NCBI GenBank assembly: GCA_002869585.1
Contig: PKUO01000045.1
Location: 62,001-126,000, forward strand
Reading direction: 5' to 3'
DNA from: Sedimenticola sp.
GTDB lineage: Bacteria; Pseudomonadota; Gammaproteobacteria; Chromatiales; Chromatiaceae
DNA: 64,000 nt
The translations under genes were made by a program, and so were the position numbers. A model generated the notes under the pieces. It ran no database searches and had not been told where the DNA came from. It saw nothing but the letters and a program-made list of their open reading frames with translations. Each line of letters opens with the position of its first letter. Positions within the stretch are counted from its first letter, which is position 1. Shown here in pieces: positions 17,753-27,455 of the stretch.

Positions 17753-18262
17753 ATGGCTGACGCAAAAATAGATGAAGACCTGGATCTGGGTATCGAGAAA
17801 GGCTCCAACAAGAAACTTATTTTTATCATCGCCGGGGTTGTGCTGCTGCTGATTATCGGTGGCGTTGCCGGCTGGTTCTTTCTGAGTGGCGGTGATGAAT
17901 CCGAGGATGCAGTAGCGGAAGAGGAGGTGGTGGAAGAGAAACTACCCCCGGCCTATCACTCTCTCGATCCCAAGTTCGTGGTGAATCTTCCCCCTGGCGG
18001 CAAGGCAAAGATGCTGCAAGCGGGCGTCGATGTGATGACGCGCAATCCGGAAACCATAGAGTTTCTGGTCAAGAACGATCCGATGATCCGGCACAATCTG
18101 CTGAACCTGTTCGGTGAACAGGACGCGGCTGGTCTCTATGACCGTGCCGGCAAAGAGAAACTTCAGGCCAAAGCGCTTGAGATCATCAACGGAATTATCA
18201 AGGAACAGAGTGGCCCTGGAGAAGTCGAGGCCGTCTATTTTTCATCTTTCGTGATGCAATAA
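17753..18262 (+). CDS. fliL: Flagellar basal body-associated protein FliL
   Basis: 169 residues. One membrane helix (residues 23-46, KLIFIIAGVVLLLIIGGVAGWFFL) is followed by an acidic linker and the periplasmic FliL domain (YHSLDPKFVVNLPPGG, LLNLFGEQDAAGLYDRAGKEKL). FliL surrounds the stator and supports torque under load. It is the first gene after the sigma-54 promoter and starts the fliLMNOPQR-flhB series, 4 bases before fliM. Confidence 0.95.
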   Translation: MADAKIDEDLDLGIEKGSNKKLIFIIAGVVLLLIIGGVAGWFFLSGGDESEDAVAEEEVVEEKLPPAYHSLDPKFVVNLPPGGKAKMLQAGVDVMTRNPETIEFLVKNDPMIRHNLLNLFGEQDAAGLYDRAGKEKLQAKALEIINGIIKEQSGPGEVEAVYFSSFVMQ

Positions 18263-18266
18263 AACC

Positions 18267-19283
18267 ATGAGTGGCAACGATCTACTTTCACAAGACGAAA
18301 TCGATGCGCTATTGCACGGCGTCGATAGCGGTGATGTTGAAACCGAGGCGGAAGAGGAGTTTGACGGTGTAGCGCGAAACTATGACTTTGCCAGTCAGGA
18401 CCGGATCGTTCGCGGTCGTCTGCCGACTCTGGAAATGATCAATGAGCGCTTTGCCCGCCACCTCCGGACCAGTCTGTTCAATATGCTGCGCCGCTCTGCG
18501 GATATTTCCGTGTCGGGTGTGCAGATGTTGAAGTTTTCCGAATTTGTGCACAGCCTGTTTGTACCGACCAGTCTCAATCTGATCCGTGTGCCACCGCTAC
18601 GTGGCAAGGGCCTGATCGTGCTGGACCCGAAAATGGTGTTCAGCGTGGTGGACAACTTCTTTGGCGGCACTGGCCGCTTCCATACCAAGATTGAAGGTCG
18701 CGATTTCACACCCACTGAAAACCGGGTCATCCGCATGCTGCTGGATCTGGCGTTCAAGGATCTGAATGAGGCCTGGCGGCCGGTACTTTCGCTGAATTTT
18801 GAGTATATGGGGTCAGAGGTCAATCCCCAGTTCGCCAATATCGTCAGTCCTTCAGAAGTGGTTGTGGTAACCACCTTCCACATAGATCTGGAAGCGGGCG
18901 GTGGCGATATGCATATCTGCATGCCCTATTCCATGGTGGAGCCGATCAGGGATCTGCTGGATGCCGGTGTGCAGAGTGACCGCGGTGATCGCGATGAGCG
19001 CTGGGAACAGTCGCTCAGAGAGGAGATTCTCAGCGCCTCGGTGGAACTGAGCAGTATTCTGACCCAGACGAAAATCTCCATGAAGGAGCTCTCCAAGCTC
19101 AAAGCGGGGGACATCATCCCGATTGATTTTCCAGAGACCGTGCAAATGACGGCAGCGGATGTACCGCTGTTTAAAGGCAAACTGGGCACTACCAAGGGTA
19201 AATATGCTATCAAGATTGACAGCTGGATAAAACACGCCAGCCAGTTTGGATTGCAGGATTTGTTGAAAGAGAGAAAGGGTTAA
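18267..19283 (+). CDS. fliM: Flagellar motor switch protein FliM
   Basis: 338 residues, full length. The extreme N-terminus LLSQDEIDALLHGV (residues 5-18) is the CheY-P-binding peptide. The middle domain (residues 45-230) has the GGTGRFHTKIEGRDFTPTE motif that contacts FliG, and the C-terminal domain (about 250-320) is the FliN-like SpoA fold (LKAGDIIPIDFPE). It forms the switch ring with FliG and FliN. The spacing to fliL is 4 bases and fliN follows at once. Confidence 0.97.
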   Translation: MSGNDLLSQDEIDALLHGVDSGDVETEAEEEFDGVARNYDFASQDRIVRGRLPTLEMINERFARHLRTSLFNMLRRSADISVSGVQMLKFSEFVHSLFVPTSLNLIRVPPLRGKGLIVLDPKMVFSVVDNFFGGTGRFHTKIEGRDFTPTENRVIRMLLDLAFKDLNEAWRPVLSLNFEYMGSEVNPQFANIVSPSEVVVVTTFHIDLEAGGGDMHICMPYSMVEPIRDLLDAGVQSDRGDRDERWEQSLREEILSASVELSSILTQTKISMKELSKLKAGDIIPIDFPETVQMTAADVPLFKGKLGTTKGKYAIKIDSWIKHASQFGLQDLLKERKG

Positions 19284-19310
19284 TTGTTAACACCAGAACA
19301 GGATATGGCT

Positions 19311-19736
19311 ATGAGTGACAATGAAATTGATCCCAACGAAGCATTGGCCGATGAATGGGCAGCCGCCCTTGATCAGCAGAGCGAAACTGAGACCGCCGGC
19401 AAGGGTAAGAGCTCTGGCGTCAAGGCTGAATCAGCCACTTTCAAGGAACTCAACGCAGACTCGCCCAAACAGAGTGACGTCAGTCTGGATGCGATTCTCG
19501 ATGTGCCGGTGACCATTTCCATGGAGATCGGGCGCACCCAGATCAATATCCGCAACCTGCTGCAACTCAACCAGGGTTCGGTGGTGGAACTGGATCGACT
19601 GGCCGGCGAACCGATGGATGTGATGGTCAACGGCACCCTGATCGCACAGGGGGAAGTGGTCGTGGTGAATGAGAAATTCGGCATTCGCCTGACCGATATC
19701 ATCAGCCCTGCAGACCGGGTGAAAAGGTTGCACTGA
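19311..19736 (+). CDS. fliN: Flagellar motor switch protein FliN
   Basis: 141 residues from the ATG at 19311, 8 bases after ACAGG; in-frame starts at 19284 (TTG) and 19305 (ATG) are also possible. The N-terminal 65 residues are acidic and variable. The C-terminal SpoA domain is typical: LDAILDVPVTISMEIGRTQ, LLQLNQGSVVELDRLAGEP and GEVVVVNEKFGIRLTDI. It is part of the C-ring and export gate. The stop overlaps the fliO ATG (ATGA). Confidence 0.95.
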   Translation: MSDNEIDPNEALADEWAAALDQQSETETAGKGKSSGVKAESATFKELNADSPKQSDVSLDAILDVPVTISMEIGRTQINIRNLLQLNQGSVVELDRLAGEPMDVMVNGTLIAQGEVVVVNEKFGIRLTDIISPADRVKRLH

Positions 19737-20164
19737 TGAACCGTGTTTTACCCTCGATAGTCGGTTTTGGACTTGTCCTTCACGGGTTTGCCGTGGTTGC
19801 ACAGGAGAAGCAGGACGCCACCCGTACCGCCGTGCCGGAGATGAGCGGGGGATTGTTCGCTGAAACCTTCCTCGGGTTGTTGCTGGTGCTCGGGCTGATC
19901 TTCGCCCTGGGGTGGCTGATGAAGCGATTTGGGCGTTTGCCCACGACCGGCAAGGGCCTGATCAACATCCTCGGTGGGGTCTCTCTCGGTCCGCGTGAGC
20001 GCGCCGTGCTGATCCAGGTCGAGGGTGTAAAACTGCTAGTGGGTGTCGCCCCGGGACGGGTTTCGATGCTGCATGTTGTGGAGGACAGCGGCGACAAGGG
20101 GATAACGCCAGACGATGCCTTCGCTCAGACGCTCGATAGCGAGCTTGATGGAGAGGCGCGATGA
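19736..20164 (+). CDS. fliO: Flagellar biosynthetic protein FliO
   Basis: 142 residues. A signal-like N-terminal segment is followed by one membrane helix ([23 protein letters not shown]) and the FliO cytoplasmic domain ([34 protein letters not shown]). FliO helps assemble the FliP ring of the export gate. Both ends overlap neighbours by 4 bases or so, indicating translational coupling with fliN and fliP. Confidence 0.93.
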   Translation: MNRVLPSIVGFGLVLHGFAVVAQEKQDATRTAVPEMSGGLFAETFLGLLLVLGLIFALGWLMKRFGRLPTTGKGLINILGGVSLGPRERAVLIQVEGVKLLVGVAPGRVSMLHVVEDSGDKGITPDDAFAQTLDSELDGEAR

Positions 20165-20904
20165 GCCTGGTGCGTTACCTACTGCCATTGCTGCTTGGGC
20201 TGATCTCAATCGAGGCCGGGGCCGCACAGGGATTCGAGGCACTGACCGCGACTCCCAATGAGGCGGGCGGGCAGACATATTCACTGAGTATCCAGATTCT
20301 GCTGTTCATGACGGCGCTCAGCCTGCTGCCTGGCGCGTTGTTGATGATGACCTCATTTGCAAGGATCATCATCGTCCTGGCCATCCTGCGCCAGGCCCTT
20401 GGCACACAGAACACCCCATCCAACCAGATTTTGGTCGGGCTCGCCCTGTTTCTCACCCTGTTCGTGATGATGCCGGTGTTCGAGGAGATCTACCAGGTCG
20501 GGCTGGTGCCCTACATGGATGAGCAGGTCAGCGCGGTAGATGCGCTGCAGAAGGCCGTGGTGCCGGTTCGTGAGTTCATGATCGCCCAGACCCGTGAAAC
20601 AGATCTGGAACTGTTTGCCCGTATCGGCAATTTCGGGGAATTCGAGTCGCCGGATCAGGTGCCGTTTTCTGTTCTGTTGCCGGCCTTCGCCACCTCTGAA
20701 CTGAAGACCGGGTTTCAGATTGGTTTCCTGCTGTTCCTGCCCTTTCTGGTGATCGATCTGGTGGTCGCGAGTGTACTGATGTCGATGGGCATGATGATGC
20801 TCTCGCCGCTGATCATCTCTCTGCCATTCAAAATCATGTTGTTTGTACTGATCGACGGCTGGGCGCTGGTATTCGGCACCCTGGCCAGCAGTTTTCAAGT
20901 ATAG
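20161..20904 (+). CDS. fliP: Flagellar export gate protein FliP
   Basis: 247 residues with a cleavable signal peptide (residues 1-22) and four membrane helices. Hallmarks are [42 protein letters not shown] and the C-terminal [26 protein letters not shown]. FliP forms the pentameric core of the type III export channel with FliQ and FliR. It ends in TAG and is followed by GGGAGG for fliQ. Confidence 0.97.
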   Translation: MSLVRYLLPLLLGLISIEAGAAQGFEALTATPNEAGGQTYSLSIQILLFMTALSLLPGALLMMTSFARIIIVLAILRQALGTQNTPSNQILVGLALFLTLFVMMPVFEEIYQVGLVPYMDEQVSAVDALQKAVVPVREFMIAQTRETDLELFARIGNFGEFESPDQVPFSVLLPAFATSELKTGFQIGFLLFLPFLVIDLVVASVLMSMGMMMLSPLIISLPFKIMLFVLIDGWALVFGTLASSFQV

Positions 20905-20913
20905 GGAGGGGCA

Positions 20914-21183
20914 ATGACACCGGATAGCGTACTGGATATCGGACAACGCGCCCTGGAGGTTACCGCCGCCTTGTGCGCGGTTACCCTGATTCCCGCCCTG
21001 ATGGTCGGTCTTCTGGTGGCGATGTTTCAGGCAGCGACCCAGATCAATGAAATGACCCTGACCTTCATCCCCAAGCTGATGATCGTCGCCCTGGTGCTGG
21101 TGGTTGCGGGTCCCTGGATGCTGCGGGTGATCATGAACTTCACCCTCAATCTTTTTGAAAGTATACCTGGCCTGATTGGGTGA
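20914..21183 (+). CDS. fliQ: Flagellar export gate protein FliQ
   Basis: 89 residues, the standard length, with two membrane helices and the family motif LVAMFQAATQINEMTLTFIPK. It packs around the FliP/FliR channel. It is spaced 9 bases after fliP and 36 before fliR. Confidence 0.96.
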   Translation: MTPDSVLDIGQRALEVTAALCAVTLIPALMVGLLVAMFQAATQINEMTLTFIPKLMIVALVLVVAGPWMLRVIMNFTLNLFESIPGLIG

Positions 21184-21219
21184 TCGGGTTAACCGGACTT
21201 TACCGTTAACGGGGCAGTC

Positions 21220-21999
21220 ATGTCTTTTACAGAAGCACAATTAAGCGCGTGGTTGGCGGCCTTCATCTGGCCGCTGGTGCGTATCAGCGCAATGATAGCC
21301 TCTGCCCCCATCTTCAGCTCAAAGCAGACGCCGGTGCATTTCCGCATCGGCCTGGTGTTGATCCTCACCTGGATCCTGGTGCCGGTGATTCCGGTTTCCC
21401 CGATAGTCGATCCATTCAGCGCCGAGGCGATGTTGATCCTGGCCCAGCAGGTACTGGTCGGTATCGTCATGGGTTTTATGATGCATCTGGTAATGGCCGC
21501 GATCGTGTTTGGCGGTCAGGTGATCGCCTACAGCATGGGGCTGGGTTTCGCCTCGATGATGGACCCGCAGAATGGTGTGCAGGTGCCGGTGGTGTCGCAG
21601 TTTTACCTGATCCTGGCCACGTTGTTTTTTCTGCTGCTCAATGGCCACCTGATTCTGATCGATCTCCTGGCCCAGAGTTTCCATACCTTTCCGGTAGCCC
21701 TGGATGGCGTAACCCGCAACAACCTGGCGGATGTCATCGGCTGGGGCAGCAAGATGTTCAGTGGTGGGCTGCTGATGGGCCTGCCGGTAGTGGCGGCGCT
21801 GCTGCTGGTGAATCTCGGGATGGGCGTTGTCACCCGTGCCGCGCCGCAGTTGAATATCTTTGCCGTCGGTTTTCCGATTGCAATCCTGATCGGTTTCGTC
21901 CTGATCTGGCTCACTCTGCCCAACATCATGAGCAACTTTCAGGAGTTGTTGGGAGAGGGTTTTGAACTGATCGAGCGGGTGCTGGGGATCGTGAGGTGA
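21220..21999 (+). CDS. fliR: Flagellar export gate protein FliR
   Basis: 259 residues with about six membrane helices. Signature segments are FIWPLVRISAMIASAPIFSS, GFASMMDPQNGVQVPVVSQF and GLLMGLPVVAALLLVNLGMG. FliR completes the FliPQR export channel. It is separated from flhB by 3 bases. Confidence 0.96.
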   Translation: MSFTEAQLSAWLAAFIWPLVRISAMIASAPIFSSKQTPVHFRIGLVLILTWILVPVIPVSPIVDPFSAEAMLILAQQVLVGIVMGFMMHLVMAAIVFGGQVIAYSMGLGFASMMDPQNGVQVPVVSQFYLILATLFFLLLNGHLILIDLLAQSFHTFPVALDGVTRNNLADVIGWGSKMFSGGLLMGLPVVAALLLVNLGMGVVTRAAPQLNIFAVGFPIAILIGFVLIWLTLPNIMSNFQELLGEGFELIERVLGIVR

Positions 22000-22002
22000 G
22001 CT

Positions 22003-23145
22003 ATGGCTGAAAACAAAGACGGTCAAGAAAAGTCGGAACAACCCACATCGAAACGCATCGACGATGCGAAAAAGAAAGGGCAGGTCGCGCGCTCCCGTGA
22101 GCTGAACACCATGGCTATCACCCTGATTGGCGGAATCGCCATGGTCTCCATGAGCAGCCATTTTGGAAAGAGCCTGTTCAATCTCATGACCACCAGTTTC
22201 ACTATCCCCAGGGCGGATATCTACGAACCGATGGCAATGCTCAGGCGCTTGCTGGTTGCCGTCCAGGACGCGCTGTTGATGCTGGCGCCGTTCTTCATGG
22301 TGGTAGTGGTCGTTGCCATCCTCAGTTCGATCGCCCTGGGTGGAATCGCCTTCAGTGGTCAGGCGATGACGCCGAAACTCAGCAAACTTAACCCGATCAG
22401 CGGCATGAAGCGTCTGTTTTCAATAAAGGGACTGATTGAACTGCTGAAGGCCATGGGGAAGTTCTTCCTGATCGGTGGGGCCACCGCCATCACCCTGTGG
22501 GTAACACTTGAGGATTTCATTGCGTTAAGCAGCATGGAACTGGATATGGCGATCTCCCAACTGGCCTCGTTGATTGGCTGGTCGTTTGTGCTGATCTCCT
22601 CGACCCTGATCGTTATCGCGCTGATCGATGTGCCGTTCCAGGTATGGAATCACAAGCGCGAGCTGAAGATGACCAAGCAGGAGGTCAAGGAAGAGATGAA
22701 GGACACGGAAGGGCGTCCGGAGGTGAAAGGGCGTATTCGCAGCCTGCAGCGTGAAATCGCCATGCGCCGCATGATGGAGGAGGTGCCGAAGGCGGATGTG
22801 ATCGTCACGAATCCGACCCATTATGCAGTGGCGCTGCGCTATGACCAGGGCACCATGCAGGCGCCGAAGGTGGTTGCCAAGGGCAAGGACCTGGTTGCCG
22901 CGAACATCCGCAAGGTTGGAAGTGAACACGGTGTGGCCCTAGTTGAATCACCAATGCTGGCTCGCGCCATCTATTTCCACAGCGAGGTCGGTGAGTTCAT
23001 TCCCGTCGGACTCTACTTGGCGGTGGCCAAGCTGCTCGCCTATATCTTCCAGTTGAAGGTCTATCGCACCGATGGCGGCCTCAAACCCCAGCAGCCGACC
23101 GAGCTGCCCATACCCGATGAGTTACAAGTGCCGGAGTCTGATTGA
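22003..23145 (+). CDS. flhB: Flagellar export switch protein FlhB
   Basis: 380 residues. The basic N-terminus (KSEQPTSKRIDDAKKKGQVARSR) precedes four membrane helices and the cytoplasmic domain, whose autocleavage site NPTH occurs in VIVTNPTHYAVALRY. Cleavage there switches the exporter from rod/hook to filament substrates. The stop overlaps the flhA start (TGATG). Confidence 0.97.
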   Translation: MAENKDGQEKSEQPTSKRIDDAKKKGQVARSRELNTMAITLIGGIAMVSMSSHFGKSLFNLMTTSFTIPRADIYEPMAMLRRLLVAVQDALLMLAPFFMVVVVVAILSSIALGGIAFSGQAMTPKLSKLNPISGMKRLFSIKGLIELLKAMGKFFLIGGATAITLWVTLEDFIALSSMELDMAISQLASLIGWSFVLISSTLIVIALIDVPFQVWNHKRELKMTKQEVKEEMKDTEGRPEVKGRIRSLQREIAMRRMMEEVPKADVIVTNPTHYAVALRYDQGTMQAPKVVAKGKDLVAANIRKVGSEHGVALVESPMLARAIYFHSEVGEFIPVGLYLAVAKLLAYIFQLKVYRTDGGLKPQQPTELPIPDELQVPESD

Positions 23146-25247
23146 TGGACGCGACAGCCATTCTGAATAATGCCAAAAGCATGGGCGCCAAGGGGCTGGG
23201 CGCACCACTGGTATTGATGATGATGCTTGGGATGCTGATCATCCCTATGCCCGCATTTGCACTGGATATCTTTTTCACTTTCAACATCACCCTGTCACTG
23301 GTGGTGTTGCTGGTGGTTATCTATACCTTCCGTCCGCTGGATTTTTCAGTTTTCCCCAGTCTGTTGCTGATCGCCACGCTATTGCGTCTTGCCCTGAATG
23401 TCGCCTCGACCCGGGTGGTCCTGCTGGAAGGTCATCAGGGGGGCGATGCAGCGGGAAAGGTGATCGAGGCCTTCGGCGCCTTCGTCATCGGCGGCAACTA
23501 TGCCGTGGGTCTGGTTGTGTTCGCGATCCTGGTGATCATCAACTTTGTGGTGGTCACCAAGGGTGCCGGGCGCGTTTCCGAAGTGAGCGCGCGTTTTACC
23601 CTGGATGCCATGCCCGGCAAACAGATGGCGATCGATGCCGATCTCAACTCCGGTCTGATCAATCAGGATGAAGCGCGGGTCAGACGCGAGGATGTCGCCA
23701 ATGAGGCAGACTTCTACGGCGCGATGGATGGCGCCAGCAAGTTTGTGCGGGGTGATGCGGTCGCCGGTATTCTGATTCTTCTGATCAATATCATCGGCGG
23801 TTTGGCGATCGGCATGCTGCAGCATGACCTGGATATCTCAACCGCGCTGCGCTTTTATGCCCTGCTGACCATCGGAGACGGTCTGGTTGCCCAGATTCCG
23901 TCACTGCTGCTCTCTACCTCGGCCGCGATCATCGTCACCCGTGTCGCCTCCTCGTCCGAGCAGGATGTAGGTTCTCAGGTGATCAGCCAGCTGTTCACTT
24001 CACCCAAGGCCTGGGTGGTGACTGCAACGGTGCTGTTCCTGATGGGAATCATCCCCGGAATGCCGAACTTCGCTTTCCTCTCTCTGGCTGCGGCAGCGGG
24101 GGGCGCTGCCTGGTGGATTCATCAGAAGCAACAGCGTGAAGCCCTGGTGCCTGCCATTCCGGAGGCGGCGGCTGCGCCACCGCAGGAGCAGATCGAACTA
24201 AGCTGGGAGGATGTTCAGCCGGTGGACATCATTGGTCTTGAGGTCGGTTATCGCCTGATCCCGCTGGTCGATCGAAACCAGGGTGGGCAGTTGATGAACC
24301 GGATCAAGGGCGTGCGTAAAAAACTTTCCCAGGAATTCGGCTTTCTGGTGCAGGCGGTGCACATCCGCGACAATCTCGATCTCAGTCCCACCGGCTACCG
24401 GATTATGCTGCATGGCGTGGTCATCGGTGAGGCGGAAATCCATCCGGACAGAGATATGGCAATCAACCCCGGGCAGGTATTCGACACACTGCAGGGTATT
24501 CCCACCCGAGATCCTGCGTTTGGCCTGGATGCCGTCTGGATCGATCCCAATCAACGTGATCACGCCCAGACCCTGGGATATACCGTGGTCGACAGCAGCA
24601 CCGTGGTGGCCACCCATCTCAGTGAGATTCTTCAGTCCCATGCCCATGAGTTGCTCGGTCATGAAGAGGTTCAGCAGCTCTTGGATGCCCTGGCGCGCAG
24701 TGCGCCGAAGCTGGTTGAGGATCTGGTTCCGAAAACCCTGACCCTGGGGCAGGTACTGAAGGTATTGCAGAACCTGCTGTCGGAGAATGTACCGATCCGG
24801 GATATCCGTTCGATTGCCGAAACTCTGGCGGAGTACGCGCCGAAGAGTCAAGACATCGGCACTCTGACATCCGCGGTACGAATCGCCCTGTCGCGTTCAA
24901 TTGTGCAGCAACTTGTTGGTCCTGTTGAAGAAATTCCTGTAATCGTTCTCGATCCAAACTTGGAACAGATATTGCAGCAGTCTATGCAGCCCTCAGACCA
25001 TGGGGGAATGGGGTTCGAACCCGGACTGGCTGAACAGATGCAAAAGGCATTGGTTGAGACCGCCAGTCAGCAGGAGATGGCAGGGCAGGAAAGCATACTG
25101 TTGGTAGCCGCACCACTCAGATCCTGGATGGCGCGCTTCGTCAAACACAGTGCTCCCGGCATGCATGTCCTCTCCTACAACGAGGTTCCGGACAACCGTC
25201 AGATCAAGGTAGTCGCGACTGTCGGTATACCGAATGCGAATGCATAA
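23145..25247 (+). CDS. flhA: Flagellar export protein FlhA
   Basis: 700 residues. Eight membrane helices occupy about residues 1-325, including the FHIPEP-type cytoplasmic loop (KGAGRVSEVSARFTLDAMPG, QMAIDADLNSGLINQDEA). The C-terminal domain (about 350-700) forms the nonameric substrate-docking ring. The ATG at 23145 overlaps the flhB stop; a TTG one codon earlier is also possible. flhF follows after 77 bases. Confidence 0.97.
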   Translation: MDATAILNNAKSMGAKGLGAPLVLMMMLGMLIIPMPAFALDIFFTFNITLSLVVLLVVIYTFRPLDFSVFPSLLLIATLLRLALNVASTRVVLLEGHQGGDAAGKVIEAFGAFVIGGNYAVGLVVFAILVIINFVVVTKGAGRVSEVSARFTLDAMPGKQMAIDADLNSGLINQDEARVRREDVANEADFYGAMDGASKFVRGDAVAGILILLINIIGGLAIGMLQHDLDISTALRFYALLTIGDGLVAQIPSLLLSTSAAIIVTRVASSSEQDVGSQVISQLFTSPKAWVVTATVLFLMGIIPGMPNFAFLSLAAAAGGAAWWIHQKQQREALVPAIPEAAAAPPQEQIELSWEDVQPVDIIGLEVGYRLIPLVDRNQGGQLMNRIKGVRKKLSQEFGFLVQAVHIRDNLDLSPTGYRIMLHGVVIGEAEIHPDRDMAINPGQVFDTLQGIPTRDPAFGLDAVWIDPNQRDHAQTLGYTVVDSSTVVATHLSEILQSHAHELLGHEEVQQLLDALARSAPKLVEDLVPKTLTLGQVLKVLQNLLSENVPIRDIRSIAETLAEYAPKSQDIGTLTSAVRIALSRSIVQQLVGPVEEIPVIVLDPNLEQILQQSMQPSDHGGMGFEPGLAEQMQKALVETASQQEMAGQESILLVAAPLRSWMARFVKHSAPGMHVLSYNEVPDNRQIKVVATVGIPNANA

Positions 25248-25324
25248 GGCGACCAGAAACGGGAAGCGGGAGTTGACATAACTCTACTCAGTGTTCCCGG
25301 GGCTGGTGGCGGAGAACGCTGGGT

Positions 25325-26581
25325 ATGAAGATAAAACGTTTTTTTGCAGCAGATATTCGACAGGCGTTGCGCCAGGTGCGTGAAACGCTGGGTGCAGATG
25401 CGGTTATCCTGTCGAACAAACCTGTGGATGGTGGCGTCGAACTGGTCGCAGCGATGGACTATGACGAGTCCGCCTATGCGGCGCAGCAGAAAGAGGCCGC
25501 CCGCGAGCCGCAACCGGCTCCCCAAGCCACTTCCCGGGTTTCATCAATAAACACCGCCAAGACAGCCGAGCCTGTCCGGCAGCCCGTCACCCAGGAATAT
25601 CAATCCGCACCCCAGCGTCCTGCCCGGGTCGAATGGAGCCAGGATCCTGTTCTCGTGGAGATGCGCGAGGAGATGAAGAGCCTGCGTCGGATGATGGAGA
25701 ATGAGCTCTCCGGACTCAGCTGGCGTGAAATGGGGGTCAACAAGCCCCAGGCAAAAGAGCTGTTGCGGCGGCTGATCGCCCTCGATCTGAGCCCGGATAT
25801 CTGCCGCAAGCTGGTAGAGGCGGTGGATGATGCCGAGACCATTGATCAGGCATGGCGCAAGGCCCTCTATTACCTGGCCACCGAAATAGTCACGGTCGGC
25901 GATACCCTGCTCGATCAGGGTGGTGTTGTTGCGCTAGTTGGTCCCACCGGGGTGGGTAAGACCACCACGGTCGCCAAGCTGGCGGCGCGGTTCGTGTTGC
26001 GAAATGGCAATCGTCACGTTGCGCTGATCTCCACCGATAACTACCGGATCGGCGCCCAGGAACAGCTCAACAGCTACGCCAGAATTCTCGATGTGCCTAT
26101 CCGTTCAGCAGCCAACACCGAAGAGCTGGGTGTGGCCCTCAACACCTTTGCCGACAAGCGCCTGGTCCTGGTAGACACCGCTGGCATGAGTCAGCGTGAC
26201 CTCAGGCTGAGCGAACAGTTGTCACTGCTGCACACCGGACACCAGCAGGTACGCAGCTTCCTGACTCTCTCCGCGACTACCCAGCAATCGGCCCAGGAGC
26301 AGGCGCTCAAGGCATTCGGAGTCGCCAGACCCGATGCCTGTGTTCTGACCAAGATCGATGAGGCGGCAACCCTCGGAGGCACCCTGTCGGCGTTGATCCA
26401 CAGCGGCATGCCCCTGGCATTCACCACTGATGGGCAGAAGGTGCCCGAAGATATTCATCTGGCCAGATCGCACACCCTGGTCAGTCGTGCGGTAACGCTT
26501 GGAGAAACGGACAACGCGGACTATGGCGACGATTACCTGGCCATGGCGTTGGGGGGTGTAAGAGCAAATGCTCATGTCTAA
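25325..26581 (+). CDS. flhF: Flagellar SRP-like GTPase FlhF
   Basis: 418 residues. An N-terminal domain (MKIKRFFAADIRQALRQVRE) and a low-complexity linker are followed by the SRP-type GTPase: P-loop GPTGVGKTTTVAKLAARF, STDNYRIGAQEQL, VDTAGMSQRD and LTKIDEAATLGG. FlhF marks the pole where the flagellum is assembled, so its presence with FlhG implies polar flagellation. Its end overlaps flhG by 14 bases. Confidence 0.96.
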   Translation: MKIKRFFAADIRQALRQVRETLGADAVILSNKPVDGGVELVAAMDYDESAYAAQQKEAAREPQPAPQATSRVSSINTAKTAEPVRQPVTQEYQSAPQRPARVEWSQDPVLVEMREEMKSLRRMMENELSGLSWREMGVNKPQAKELLRRLIALDLSPDICRKLVEAVDDAETIDQAWRKALYYLATEIVTVGDTLLDQGGVVALVGPTGVGKTTTVAKLAARFVLRNGNRHVALISTDNYRIGAQEQLNSYARILDVPIRSAANTEELGVALNTFADKRLVLVDTAGMSQRDLRLSEQLSLLHTGHQQVRSFLTLSATTQQSAQEQALKAFGVARPDACVLTKIDEAATLGGTLSALIHSGMPLAFTTDGQKVPEDIHLARSHTLVSRAVTLGETDNADYGDDYLAMALGGVRANAHV

Positions 26582-27455
26582 TGTAATTACAGATCAAGCA
26601 GCGGGACTGAGAAGAATGGTCAATCCAGCACCGGTTCGGGTAATTGCCGTTACTGGCGGTAAAGGCGGTGTTGGCAAAACCAACATCTCTGTCAATCTGG
26701 CGGTCGCCATGGCGGAATCCGGAAAGCGGGTGATGCTGCTGGACGCCGACCTGGGGCTGGCCAATATCGATGTGATGCTGGGGCTGCATCCGCACAAAGA
26801 TCTCTCCCACGTGCTGCAGGGCGAATGCAATCTGGATGAGATCCTGCTGGAAGGGCCGGCCGGTATCAAGGTCGTGCCCGGCGCCTCCGGCGTGCAGCAG
26901 ATGGCTGAACTGAGTCCCGCCGAGCATGTGGGACTGATCCGTGCGTTCAGCGACATCGGCTCGGATCTGGATGTGTTGATTGTCGATACCGCGGCGGGCA
27001 TCTCCGACACGGTGATCAGTTTCAGTCGTGCCGCCCAGGAGCTGATTGTGGTGGTCTGCGATGAACAGGCGTCGATCACCGACGCCTACGCGATGATCAA
27101 ACTGCTTAACCGGGAATACGGAGTGGACCGCTTCCGTATCCTGTCAAACATGGCACGCAGCGCCCAGGAGGGCCGGGATCTCTATAACAAAATGTGCCGT
27201 GTCACGGATCGTTATCTGGATGTGATGCTCAGCTATATGGGCAGCATCCCCTATGACGACTACCTGCGCAAGGCCGTCCGCTCACAAAAACCGGTGGTTC
27301 AGGCCTATCCGCGCAGCCGTGTTGCACAAACATTCAAGAATTTGGCGAAGAAGGCCGATAACTGGCCTGTACCGGATGGAGCGGGCGGTCATCTCCAGTT
27401 CTTCGTCGAACGACTGATCCAATTTTCAAGTCAAGGCGGGGAGATAGGAAGGTGA
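26568..27455 (+). CDS. flhG: Flagellar number regulator FlhG/FleN (MinD-like ATPase)
   Basis: 295 residues. The deviant Walker A is TGGKGGVGKTNISVNLA, followed by MLLDADLGLANIDVMLGL and the C-terminal amphipathic region. FlhG restrains FlhF and the master regulator FleQ, limiting the number of polar flagella. It overlaps flhF by 14 bases; ATG at 26574 is an alternative start. Its stop overlaps the fliA GTG. A sigma-28-like box lies within its 3' end. Confidence 0.95.
   Translation: MLMSNVITDQAAGLRRMVNPAPVRVIAVTGGKGGVGKTNISVNLAVAMAESGKRVMLLDADLGLANIDVMLGLHPHKDLSHVLQGECNLDEILLEGPAGIKVVPGASGVQQMAELSPAEHVGLIRAFSDIGSDLDVLIVDTAAGISDTVISFSRAAQELIVVVCDEQASITDAYAMIKLLNREYGVDRFRILSNMARSAQEGRDLYNKMCRVTDRYLDVMLSYMGSIPYDDYLRKAVRSQKPVVQAYPRSRVAQTFKNLAKKADNWPVPDGAGGHLQFFVERLIQFSSQGGEIGR
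27335..27361 (+). promoter_or_regulatory. Sigma-28-like box inside the 3' end of flhG
   Basis: GCCGATAA at 27354-27361 is an exact -10 match to the FliA consensus. The matching upstream element 15 bases before it is CAAG rather than TAAA. It lies 91 bases before fliA. It may be a chance match in coding sequence. Confidence 0.25.

Noticed and set aside
21249-22161. Long frames overlapping fliR in other phases and strand
   Set aside because: fliR is a certain gene in this stretch and the alternatives are compositional shadows.
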